Source: Candidatus Desulfosporosinus nitrosoreducens
GTDB lineage: Bacteria > Bacillota > Desulfitobacteriia > Desulfitobacteriales > Desulfitobacteriaceae
Length of the DNA: 64,000 bases
NCBI RefSeq assembly: GCF_030954495.1
Contig: NZ_JAVHUW010000044.1
Coordinates: forward strand, 22,560 to 86,559
Direction of reading: 5' to 3'
In this document: in pieces, positions 42,627-49,913 of the stretch
Numbering within the stretch: the stretch's first letter is position 1
Layout: every line of letters starts with the position of its first letter
Made by a program: the position numbers and the translations under genes
Notes under the pieces: generated by a model
Database searches by the model: none
Seen by the model: the letters and a program-made list of their open reading frames with translations, nothing else
What the model was told of the DNA's origin: nothing

Positions 42627-43607
42627 TTGTATTGTGTGATTGAAGCAGAAAACCTGAAGAAAACTTTTCACACGCGGACGCGGGGACAAAGTCGGCTTGT
42701 TGAAGCGGTGCGCGGCGTAGCTTTAACAGTCAGGCGGGGAGAAATATTCGGTTTTTTGGGGCCAAATGGCGCGGGAAAAACGACCTGCCAGCGCATGTTG
42801 ACTACCCTGCTTCCTATTGATAGCGGTACGGCCGCTATCGCCGGATTTGACGTAAAAAAGAAACCGCATGAAGTCCGAAAGCATATCGGATATGTCAGTC
42901 AGCTTGGGGGCGCGGATTTACCCGCGACTGGGCGGGAAAACCTTATAATGGCGGGTAAATTGTACGGTATGCAGCGGGGGGAGATTGAAAAGAAAGTCCA
43001 CGAACTAAGCCACCATTTTGAACTGGATGAACTGCTTGACAGGATTGTCCGTACCTATTCGGGCGGTCAGAAACGGCGGCTGGAAATTGCCCTGAGCATT
43101 ATCCATGAGCCGGATATTTTGTTCATGGACGAACCGACAACAGGCCTTGACCCGCAAAATCGGGCGAATTTTTGGGCGCATATCCGTAAACTCAAAGAAA
43201 ATGGCATGACTATTTTCCTGACAACGCATTATCTTGACGAGGCTGACGAGTTGGCAGACCGGATTGCCATTATGGACTATGGAAAGATTGTCGTGGAAGG
43301 AACGCCGGCCGCCTTAAAGCGTCAAATCTCCGGTGACGTGATACAAATGAGGTTGAAAGCGGGCGGCTATGTGGTACAGGGGCTTTGGGAAGAGCTGGAT
43401 TTTGTGAATGAAACACGCGAGGATGGCGAAACTGTTTTTCTGTATGTCAATGACGGGGCAAAAGCCTTGCCGGTATTGTTCGACCTGTTAAAAGAAAAAC
43501 ACATAGAGCTTGATACCATATCCCTATCCGAGCCTGCTTTAGACGACGTTTTTCTCAAGCAGACCGGGCGTTCGCTCCGTGACACCGGAAAGGAGGAGAG
43601 CAAATGA
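42627..43607 (+). CDS. ABC transporter ATP-binding protein (DrrA/NatA-like)
   Basis: An ATPase of about 326 residues for a multidrug-type exporter. Walker A is GPNGAGKTT, the Q loop follows, the signature is YSGGQKRRLEIA, Walker B is ILFMDEPTTGLD and the switch His is in LTTHYLDEADELADR. The C-terminal extension of about 85 residues is typical of daunorubicin-resistance DrrA-like proteins. Several TTG/GTG starts are possible (42621, 42627, 42636); TTG 42627 is 8 bp after GGGGAGG. The next gene, encoding the permease, overlaps by 4 bp. Confidence 0.9.
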   Translation: MYCVIEAENLKKTFHTRTRGQSRLVEAVRGVALTVRRGEIFGFLGPNGAGKTTCQRMLTTLLPIDSGTAAIAGFDVKKKPHEVRKHIGYVSQLGGADLPATGRENLIMAGKLYGMQRGEIEKKVHELSHHFELDELLDRIVRTYSGGQKRRLEIALSIIHEPDILFMDEPTTGLDPQNRANFWAHIRKLKENGMTIFLTTHYLDEADELADRIAIMDYGKIVVEGTPAALKRQISGDVIQMRLKAGGYVVQGLWEELDFVNETREDGETVFLYVNDGAKALPVLFDLLKEKHIELDTISLSEPALDDVFLKQTGRSLRDTGKEESK

Positions 43608-44362
43608 GATTATGGAGAGAAACAATCCTGTTTTTTAAGCGCAAATTGAGGGAAACAATCCGTCAGCCGGTTTGGCTGCTCTCGGGATTAATGACCCCGC
43701 TTTTATATATCGCTTTGTTTTCACCCTTGCTCAAAAACCTAAGTTCCCCGCCGTTGACTACCGCTGATGTACTCGATAATTTTGTTCCCGGTTTATTGAC
43801 CTTGCTTGCCTTCAGCTCAGGCATGGGCGCGGGCTGGACAGTTATTTGGGAACTTCAAAGCGGGGTGATTGAAAGGCTGCGTGTAAGTCCGGTAAGCCGG
43901 TTTTCCATTATGATGGGCGGAGTGCTGAAGGATATTGTGGCGTTTCTCATACCGTCAATATTGGTAATTTTAATTTCCTCGTTTTTTGGATTCGCTGTTC
44001 ATTTGTTTGGACTTTCCGTTCTCTTACTACTTCTTTGCCTTTTGACTGCCGTAGTATCCGCCTGGTCGGGAAGTCTTGGATTGATCTTCAAGGAAATTGG
44101 CGGTTTGGCTTCTGTTGTCACAAGCATACAACTACCCTTAACTTTATTGTCCGGCGTGTTGCTTCCGATGTCGTTAGCACCCGGTTGGCTGCGGGCAATA
44201 GCATATATCAATCCGATGTATTATACGGTTGAGGCGTCGAGGGCCTTATCCACCGGAATATTGGTCAGCACGGAAACAATAAAAGCCTTTGTCGTGATGG
44301 TTCCGCTTACCGTGGTTGTGCTGTGGTGGGCAACACGGATATATCATAAGGCTGTGGCCTAG
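43604..44362 (+). CDS. ABC-2 type transporter permease
   Basis: A 252-residue membrane protein with six predicted membrane segments and an ABC-2 permease signature (GVIERLRVSPVSRFSIMMGG, and GVLLPMSLAPGWLRAIAYINP near the C terminus). It pairs with the ATPase encoded just upstream, with which it overlaps by ATGA. It is the last gene of the PadR operon. Likely exports hydrophobic drugs or a cell-envelope compound; the substrate is not evident. Confidence 0.9.
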   Translation: MRLWRETILFFKRKLRETIRQPVWLLSGLMTPLLYIALFSPLLKNLSSPPLTTADVLDNFVPGLLTLLAFSSGMGAGWTVIWELQSGVIERLRVSPVSRFSIMMGGVLKDIVAFLIPSILVILISSFFGFAVHLFGLSVLLLLLCLLTAVVSAWSGSLGLIFKEIGGLASVVTSIQLPLTLLSGVLLPMSLAPGWLRAIAYINPMYYTVEASRALSTGILVSTETIKAFVVMVPLTVVVLWWATRIYHKAVA

Positions 44363-44502
44363 ACACTAATACAGTTGTTCTGCCGCCGCTTATTTATTGA
44401 GTTGAGTAAGTTGGAAAGCCGTTTAACGTAATAAAGGGGCTGCCCTGAAAACTGTCTGTGTGAAAACACAGTCCCCAAAATTCAAAGTGGTTACAACGTT
44501 CA

Positions 44503-44547
44503 AAAAGCGCCCTCCTTTCACTGTCAAAGTGGAGTGAGGGCGCTTTT
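44503..44547 (+). terminator. Terminator after the PadR/ABC operon
   Basis: AAAAGCGCCCTC / GAGGGCGCTTTT, a 12-bp outer stem with further pairing inside (CTTTCACT/AGTGGAG), then CC. It lies about 140 bp after the permease stop. The 44363-44502 part holds a small hairpin (CTGTGT-GAAA-ACACAG) and no gene. Confidence 0.75.
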
Positions 44548-44593
44548 CCATTCTCGATTATAGAGGCAAAAGTGGGGATGTAAAAAGAACATA

Positions 44594-44612
44594 AACAAGT
44601 TTTAGCACAGCC
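44594..44612. repeat. Insertion-sequence-end-like fragment
   Basis: AACAAGTTTTAGCACAGCC differs by one base from 16722-16740, where it is paired with an inverted copy. Shared GGGCTGTGC ends suggest remnants of one insertion-sequence family. Confidence 0.45.
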
Positions 44613-44663
44613 TTTTAAATAAAAGCGCTGGGATAAGTACCGGGTTAGAAGTTCACAAGAGTC

Positions 44664-45584
44664 TCATTTAAGGAAGCCATTGAGAATGGTATCTTCAGCC
44701 TCAGATTCTGAGAAACCGAGGGACATCAGCTTGATTAGCTGCTCAGACTCAATCCGGCCAATGGCCGCTTCATGAATAAGCTGAGCTTCGCTGTGATGGG
44801 CGGATATTTTCGGAGTGGACAGAACTTGGGCATTATGCATGATAATGGCGTCGCATTGAATATGGCCCCGTCCTTTGTTGCGTCCGACTAAATCAAAATA
44901 GAATTCCTGTTTGGAATTATCCTGAGCGACCGAGCGGGAGATGATCTGAGCTGAAGAATCCGCCCCTAATAGTTCAACTGTTATGCTCGATTCGGCATCT
45001 TGCTCCTTATTGGTCAGGAGTCGTTCGGTAACAATGAGTTTAGCGTTGTCCATGAGCCGGATTTGAGTGTCCCTCTTGGTGTGGTCGACTCCTTTTATCT
45101 GAATCATTTCCAGTTCGACTACGGCGCCTTCTTCGGCCTCGATAATAGTTTTAGGATTAAGTACCCGTTCGCCGGTTCCTTCGCCCTGACCGTAGTGTTT
45201 TTCCACATATTTAAGTTTTGCCCCTTTGCGGACAAAAAAGTTGTGAATACCGTCGTGTTGAGATTTGTGGTCTCCGGAATTATGAATTCCACATCCGGCG
45301 ACAACCAAAACGTCGGAATACTCCCCGATTTCAAAGGTATTGTAGACGAGGTCATTGAGGTTTTCCTCGGTTAGGATAACAGGGATGTGAACGCTTTCTC
45401 CTTTGGTATAGGGTTTAACAATCACGTCAATTCCCGGTTTGCCGATTTTGGTGACAATATCGATGTTGGCCGTGGTATTTCTTTCTACTCCAACGCCATT
45501 CTTCCGAATATTGAAAGCTCCTTGGGGGACTTCATGAAGGTCTGCCACCTTCTCCAGCATAAGCTTATCCAGCGCATTGAGCAT
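44664..45584 (-). CDS. sufB: SufB/SufD-family Fe-S assembly scaffold (short form)
   Basis: A 306-residue SufBD-domain protein, shorter than typical SufB (about 465 residues) because it lacks most of the N-terminal region. The conserved core is present: IEAEEGAVVELEMIQIKG, the beta-helix segments and the C-terminal SAHHSEAQLIHEAAIGRIESEQLIKLMSLGFSE read across about 265-297. With SufC it forms a scaffold complex that builds Fe-S clusters. ATG 45584 has GGAGG 8 bp upstream within the end of sufC, and the two genes overlap by 20 bp. No sufS, sufU or sufD is adjacent, so this is a minimal SufBC pair as described for many anaerobes. Confidence 0.88.
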   Translation of the reverse strand: MLNALDKLMLEKVADLHEVPQGAFNIRKNGVGVERNTTANIDIVTKIGKPGIDVIVKPYTKGESVHIPVILTEENLNDLVYNTFEIGEYSDVLVVAGCGIHNSGDHKSQHDGIHNFFVRKGAKLKYVEKHYGQGEGTGERVLNPKTIIEAEEGAVVELEMIQIKGVDHTKRDTQIRLMDNAKLIVTERLLTNKEQDAESSITVELLGADSSAQIISRSVAQDNSKQEFYFDLVGRNKGRGHIQCDAIIMHNAQVLSTPKISAHHSEAQLIHEAAIGRIESEQLIKLMSLGFSESEAEDTILNGFLK

Positions 45585-46317
45585 TCTGGCCGCCTCCTTT
45601 CGCACAGTTCGCACTGCAAAGACATGCGTCGTTATTGAGAATTCCCGCCAGGATTGTATCGCGTTCCGATTGGGCACTGATCGTTCCGTTAGACATAAGA
45701 ATGATTTCGTCGGCCAACTCCATAATCCGTTCCTGATGCGAGATGATCACGATAGTCGTCTCATATTTTAAATGAATGTTTCTGAAAGTTTCCGCCAGCT
45801 TCTGAAAACTCCACAAATCGATTCCGGCTTCCGGTTCGTCAAACACCGCCAGCTTCAGGTTGCGGGCCAGGACAGTGGCAATTTCGATCCGCTTCATTTC
45901 TCCCCCCGAAAGGCTGGCGTCAACATCTCGGTTGAGATAATCCTGGGAACATAGGCCCACATCATAAAGGAGGTCGCAAATATTGACTTTTTCAGGGTTA
46001 TGGGAGGCTGCCATCTGAAGAAGTTCCTTCACTTTAATGCCTTTAAAACGCGGTGGATTTTGAAAGGCATAGCCGATTCCCAAGCGTGCCCGTTCGCTAA
46101 TGCTCAGGTTGGTGATCTCTTGTCCGTCCAGTAAAAGCTTTCCCGAGGTGGGGGTGTAAACACCCATGATGAGTTTGGCCAGGGATGATTTGCCCCCGCC
46201 GTTGGGTCCGGTGATGACATATATCTTTTTCTCATAGAATTTTAAATTAATCTCCTTGAGGATTTCGACCCCGTTACCCTCATTGAGTTCCAGAGACACG
46301 TTCTGGATTTCCAGCAT
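45565..46317 (-). CDS. sufC: SufC Fe-S assembly ATPase with a cysteine-rich tail
   Basis: A 250-residue ABC ATPase of the SufC type: Walker A GPNGGGKSS (38-46), signature SLSGGEMKR, Walker B LAVFDEPEAGIDL, switch His in IISHQERI. It drives cluster assembly on SufB. The last 20 residues are unusual: C232, C234, C238 and C248 in a C-x-C-x3-C-x9-C pattern rich in Gly and Ala, not part of ordinary SufC. TAAGGAGGAAT precedes the ATG. It is first of two genes and overlaps sufB, which suggests a fixed SufB:SufC ratio. Confidence 0.9.
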   Translation of the reverse strand: MLEIQNVSLELNEGNGVEILKEINLKFYEKKIYVITGPNGGGKSSLAKLIMGVYTPTSGKLLLDGQEITNLSISERARLGIGYAFQNPPRFKGIKVKELLQMAASHNPEKVNICDLLYDVGLCSQDYLNRDVDASLSGGEMKRIEIATVLARNLKLAVFDEPEAGIDLWSFQKLAETFRNIHLKYETTIVIISHQERIMELADEIILMSNGTISAQSERDTILAGILNNDACLCSANCAKGGGQNAQCAG

Positions 46318-46504
46318 TCCTATTCCTCCTTAGTACTCATCTAGGTTCCACAATAACATAATCCGACATTTTATTGTAGGGGATAAAGTAATTTATTTTT
46401 AGTAAGTGCCCTTCAATATAAAATATCTTTTCCCAATCAGCAGGAATATATTGGAGCCAGGAGAATTAAACAGGCATAGTTAATAGATCAGAGGGGGGAG
46501 GCCT

Positions 46505-47440
46505 GTGCTTTCTCAGACTTTTACGTTCAAATCGGGGGAAGGGACGGAGATTTTCGGCTATAAGTGGCTGCCTGAGCAAACAACCAAGGTTAAAGGCCTT
46601 GTGCAAATTGCTCATGGTATGGCGGAAACGGGAGCGCGCTATGAACGAGTTGCCGAGAAACTCACCGCTAACGGATATATTGTTTATATACATGACCACC
46701 GCGGACATGGAAAAACCGCTCAGACACTTGACAAGCTCGGCATTCTGGCTGAAACGAAAGGGTTTAAATGGCTGGTGGAGGATCTTCACCAATTGAGCGG
46801 TATGATCAGCAAAGACTATCCTGAGCTTCCTTTATTTTTATTGGGGCACAGCATGGGTTCTTTTGTAACTCAAAAATATATCATGTTGTATGGAAAGGCT
46901 TTAAAAGGAGCTATCTTATCCGGCTCCTGCGGCAAGCAGGGAATTCTTCTTTCTGCAGCGCTCTATCTGGCCAAAGCCGAAGTCAAAAAACACGGGCGGA
47001 AAGCAAGAAGTGAGAAACTAACCAAAGTGACCTTGGGAAACTATAATAAAGCTTTTAAGCCCAAAAGAACCGATTTTGACTGGCTGAGCAGGGATGCGGC
47101 GGAGGTTGACAAGTACATTCAAGATCCTTTTTGCGGGACTGTTTTCAGTGCCGGCTTTTTTGAGGATTTCCTGGGCGGGCTTAAGGACATTGAGGATAAG
47201 CGCAATCTTGCCTTGGTTCCTATAGAACTGCCGATTTATATTTTTTCAGGGGAAAAGGACCCTGTCGGCAAAAACGGCCGAGGGGTTATAAAGCTTGTTA
47301 AAACTTATCAAAAGATGGGTCTCCGCGATGTGTCTTATAAACTGTATCAAGACGGACGGCATGAGATGTTTAATGAGGTGAATCGAGACGAGGTGATAGG
47401 AGATGTTATCGCCTGGCTTGACAGACATATTGATGGATAG
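46505..47440 (+). CDS. Alpha/beta hydrolase, monoacylglycerol lipase-like
   Basis: A 311-residue serine hydrolase of the lysophospholipase/monoglyceride lipase type. The nucleophile elbow is GHSMGS (LFLLGHSMGSF, about residue 118), the acid is the Asp in FSGEKDPVG (about 257) and the His is in DGRHEMFNE (about 287); an oxyanion-type HGMAE lies near residue 37. No signal peptide is present. GTG 46505 follows GAGGGGGGAGG. It is a single gene, terminated at 47624. The lipid or ester substrate is unknown. Confidence 0.9.
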   Translation: MLSQTFTFKSGEGTEIFGYKWLPEQTTKVKGLVQIAHGMAETGARYERVAEKLTANGYIVYIHDHRGHGKTAQTLDKLGILAETKGFKWLVEDLHQLSGMISKDYPELPLFLLGHSMGSFVTQKYIMLYGKALKGAILSGSCGKQGILLSAALYLAKAEVKKHGRKARSEKLTKVTLGNYNKAFKPKRTDFDWLSRDAAEVDKYIQDPFCGTVFSAGFFEDFLGGLKDIEDKRNLALVPIELPIYIFSGEKDPVGKNGRGVIKLVKTYQKMGLRDVSYKLYQDGRHEMFNEVNRDEVIGDVIAWLDRHIDG

Positions 47441-47575
47441 CGAAAGATACCTCTCTATAAAGCCTGAAAAAATAATTACAATCTACTAAAGACTTTGGCA
47501 AAAGGAAAAGGGGTACCCTTTTTGCTAAAAATAAAACTGCGGGTCCCAAAGAACTCGCAGCTAGCGTATAATTTG

Positions 47576-47624
47576 AGGAGCATCGCTTGCTACCTTAAAA
47601 AGTAGTTTTGCGACGCTCCCCTTT
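47576..47624 (+). terminator. Terminator region after the hydrolase gene
   Basis: GGAGCATCGC / GCGACGCTCC with one mismatch and a loop of about 25 nt containing a small stem, followed by CCTTTT. An earlier hairpin AAAAGGGGTACCCTTTTT is at about 47503-47520. Confidence 0.6.
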
Positions 47625-47699
47625 TACTGAAGGTCAATTAGCGGTTTCCGCTCTCGTAAGTCCGACATAAGCCGGGTTTTCTTTATGAAGCGATTTTTT

Positions 47700-48926
47700 T
47701 TATTGATTCGAAGAGATTTGTCCTAATGTTGCTTGGACGGTCTTCGTTTTTCCGTCGCGGACATAAGTTATCGATATTTTGCTGCCCACGGAGTTTTTGT
47801 AAAGTTCCCGAACAAGGTCGGAGGAACTTTGCACCTGCACGTTGTTGATTTTAGTGATGACATCTCCTTTTTCGATGCCCGCTTTGTCGGCAGGACCGTT
47901 GGGAGTGACAGTGGAGATATAAGCTCCCAGAGGCAGGTTGTTATCTTGGGCGTAAGAGAGATATTGATCGTTTACACTTACCAGAAGAGCGGGGTGGGTG
48001 GCTACGCCGGATTTAATGAGCTCTTGGATTGTCGGCAGGGCATCGGAAATAGGGATGGAGAAGCCCATTCCTTCGAAACCGGACTCGGCATATTTGGCCG
48101 AGTTAATGCCGATAACTTGTCCTTGATAATTGACAAGGGGGCCGCCGCTGTTGCCGGGATTGATGGCCGCGTCGGTTTGGATAAGGTTAAAACTGGCTTC
48201 CCCTTGGATGTCAAGGGTACGATTGGTAGCGGAAACGACGCCTGTGGTTACGGAGCGGGCAAATTCATCTCCGCCTGGATTTCCGATAGCGACTACAGGT
48301 TCTCCGACTTCAAGCTTGCTGGAATCTCCTAATTGGACCGCAGTCAGGTTTTTGGTATCGGAAATCTGCAAGACGGCCAGGTCTGTATTCGGATCGGCGC
48401 CTATAACCTTGGCCACGAGGTTTCGGCCGTCGCTTAGGCTGACCGTAATCTTTTGTGCTCCATCAATGACATGGTTATTGGTTACGATATAGCCTTTTTG
48501 GGCATCAATGATAAATCCGGAACCACTGCCGATTTCCTGCAGGTTGCCGCTGTTGCCGAGGAAGCTTTGTCCGGATTGGAAATTGGAGACGCCGACGACG
48601 GCCGGTCCGACATCTTTGGCGATTTGGGAAACCGGAGTTTCAGTCTGAGCGGTGGTGGATACCTGGGTAATCGAACTTGTTGTTTTGAGAGCTGATGCTG
48701 TACTCACAGGATTGAGCGCAGGAACTACCGCCACTGCAGTGAGGCCGCCGATGACGGCACTCATGATGCAAAGCCCTGCTGTGGCAAGAACAAATTTCCC
48801 TCGCTTGGGTTTGTTGCTTTTGGGCGGCTGCCAGGCGGGCTGAGGGTTGAAGTTTTGGTTTTCTGTCACCGGTTCCTCAGCAGATTGGATATCCTCAGGT
48901 TTAGTTAAACGGATTTCTTCATCCAT
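47700..48926 (-). CDS. HtrA/DegP-type serine protease with PDZ domain
   Basis: A 408-residue membrane-anchored protease. A cytoplasmic N terminus of about 43 residues rich in Pro/Glu/Gln is followed by one membrane segment (about 44-70), a trypsin-like domain with catalytic H152 (TNNHVI), D182 (NTDLAVL) and S260 (NPGNSGGPL), and a PDZ domain from about 305 to 403. This is the HtrA/DegP form found in Firmicutes, which degrades misfolded proteins outside the membrane. CTAGGAGGAA precedes the ATG. It is monocistronic. Confidence 0.95.
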   Translation of the reverse strand: MDEEIRLTKPEDIQSAEEPVTENQNFNPQPAWQPPKSNKPKRGKFVLATAGLCIMSAVIGGLTAVAVVPALNPVSTASALKTTSSITQVSTTAQTETPVSQIAKDVGPAVVGVSNFQSGQSFLGNSGNLQEIGSGSGFIIDAQKGYIVTNNHVIDGAQKITVSLSDGRNLVAKVIGADPNTDLAVLQISDTKNLTAVQLGDSSKLEVGEPVVAIGNPGGDEFARSVTTGVVSATNRTLDIQGEASFNLIQTDAAINPGNSGGPLVNYQGQVIGINSAKYAESGFEGMGFSIPISDALPTIQELIKSGVATHPALLVSVNDQYLSYAQDNNLPLGAYISTVTPNGPADKAGIEKGDVITKINNVQVQSSSDLVRELYKNSVGSKISITYVRDGKTKTVQATLGQISSNQ

Positions 48927-49150
48927 GAAAATTCCTCCTAGTTTGTTAAATTATGTCGAGTCGATAGTTGTCTTTTTTAAAAGAATGCTAACGATGGGTA
49001 AGAATTATTGCACCAAAAGTGCATATTTTGCTTACTTCTCAAGGATAACTCAAATTTGTGATACAAAAAAGTACAAATTGTGAAGTTTTTCTGGAGATTA
49101 AATTGAATTAAAGATTTACAAAAGTACGGTGATTGTTTGGCAATAATTAG

Positions 49151-49178
49151 TTGATTTTCGCTTGCTTGGTGGTATAAT
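49151..49178 (+). promoter_or_regulatory. Sigma-A promoter of the fluoride riboswitch
   Basis: TTGATT (49151-49156) and TATAAT (49173-49178), 16-bp spacer, with transcription expected near 49185. It is 26 bp upstream of the aptamer. Confidence 0.65.
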
Positions 49179-49204
49179 ATTAAGAAAATAAAACGATTGA
49201 TAAC

Positions 49205-49304
49205 TCTGCGATGGGGCTCGCTGTATGCTTTAAATAAGCGTTTGCTATACTTAAAATAGCTGATGGCTCCTACCTTTGCCTGGAAAGGCTTGGTAGGAGT
49301 TTTC
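49205..49304 (+). ncRNA. Fluoride (crcB) riboswitch with terminator
   Basis: GCGATGGGGCTCGC at 49208-49221 and AGCTGATGGCTCCTACC at 49258-49274 match the two conserved halves of the crcB aptamer (GGNGATGGNGTTCGCC and GCTAATGACTCCTACC). CTCCTACC then pairs with GGTAGGAG (49292-49299) followed by TTTTC to form an intrinsic terminator, so fluoride binding should allow read-through. A fluoride exporter gene (crcB/fluC or eriC-F) normally follows, but the next 610 bp hold no recognisable gene and glgB is next. Confidence 0.85.
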
Positions 49305-49735
49305 TTATACCTAAATACCTAAAAACGACAAAATGCTTATATAAATGTCCTAATGTGGTTTTTCCTGCCATTATCCTTCTTTAGATTTTTCATAAAAAGC
49401 AATTTTTTATTTCCCTTATTTAAAACTAGTTGGAAGGTGTCAAATAATTAAATAAATTAATAAATAGCGTGGAAGAAAGCCAGGTCTTGAACCTCTTCCT
49501 AACTTCATATATAATATAGCTAATCAAATAACCGTGAATTTGAAATGTGTTTTCAATTTCTCTGATATTTCCGCATAAAAACATTTATTTTTGGTTGATT
49601 TAGATTAGCGTCTTATTATACCAAAACTCGGTGTTCGTGCGGATTTTTTATACTAGTCGGAAAGTATAACCTTCGCCTGTATTTCTACAAGGCCTTTCCC
49701 GTCAGGGACCCTAGGCAATTCTTGACCGGGACATA
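49305..49735. other. AT-rich region without a recognised gene
   Basis: No open reading frame with a ribosome site or family similarity was found between the riboswitch terminator and the glg leader. A CCCGTCA/TGACCGGG hairpin lies at about 49698-49730. If a fluoride exporter was once here it has been lost or has decayed beyond recognition. Confidence 0.4.
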
Positions 49736-49788
49736 AGTGCAACTAGGCAGCCGCCTATGCAAAGCTTGGCGTCAGCCAAGTTTTCGTT
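49736..49788 (+). terminator. Leader element with terminator before glgB
   Basis: AGTGCAACTAGGCAGC (49736-49751), identical to 58131-58146 before the amylase gene, followed by CTTGGC-GTCA-GCCAAG-TTTTCGTT, an intrinsic terminator at 49765-49788. A further hairpin TTGTAAG/CTTACAA is at 49826-49848. The arrangement could be an attenuator of the glycogen operon or an old repeat with terminator. Confidence 0.5.
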
Positions 49789-49913
49789 ATATTTAATCCT
49801 CATTGCAAGAGTTGGGTCCTCGAGCTTGTAAGCTTAGGGCTCTTACAAAGGATATACCAATTTTACAAAAAATGGAATATAATATTTAAAGAAATGAGTA
49901 AAGGCAGGGATCT

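Noticed and set aside
49685..49788. c-di-GMP (GEMM) riboswitch before glgB
   Set aside because: GCAAAGC is present but the GNRA loop, receptor and other conserved GEMM blocks are not.
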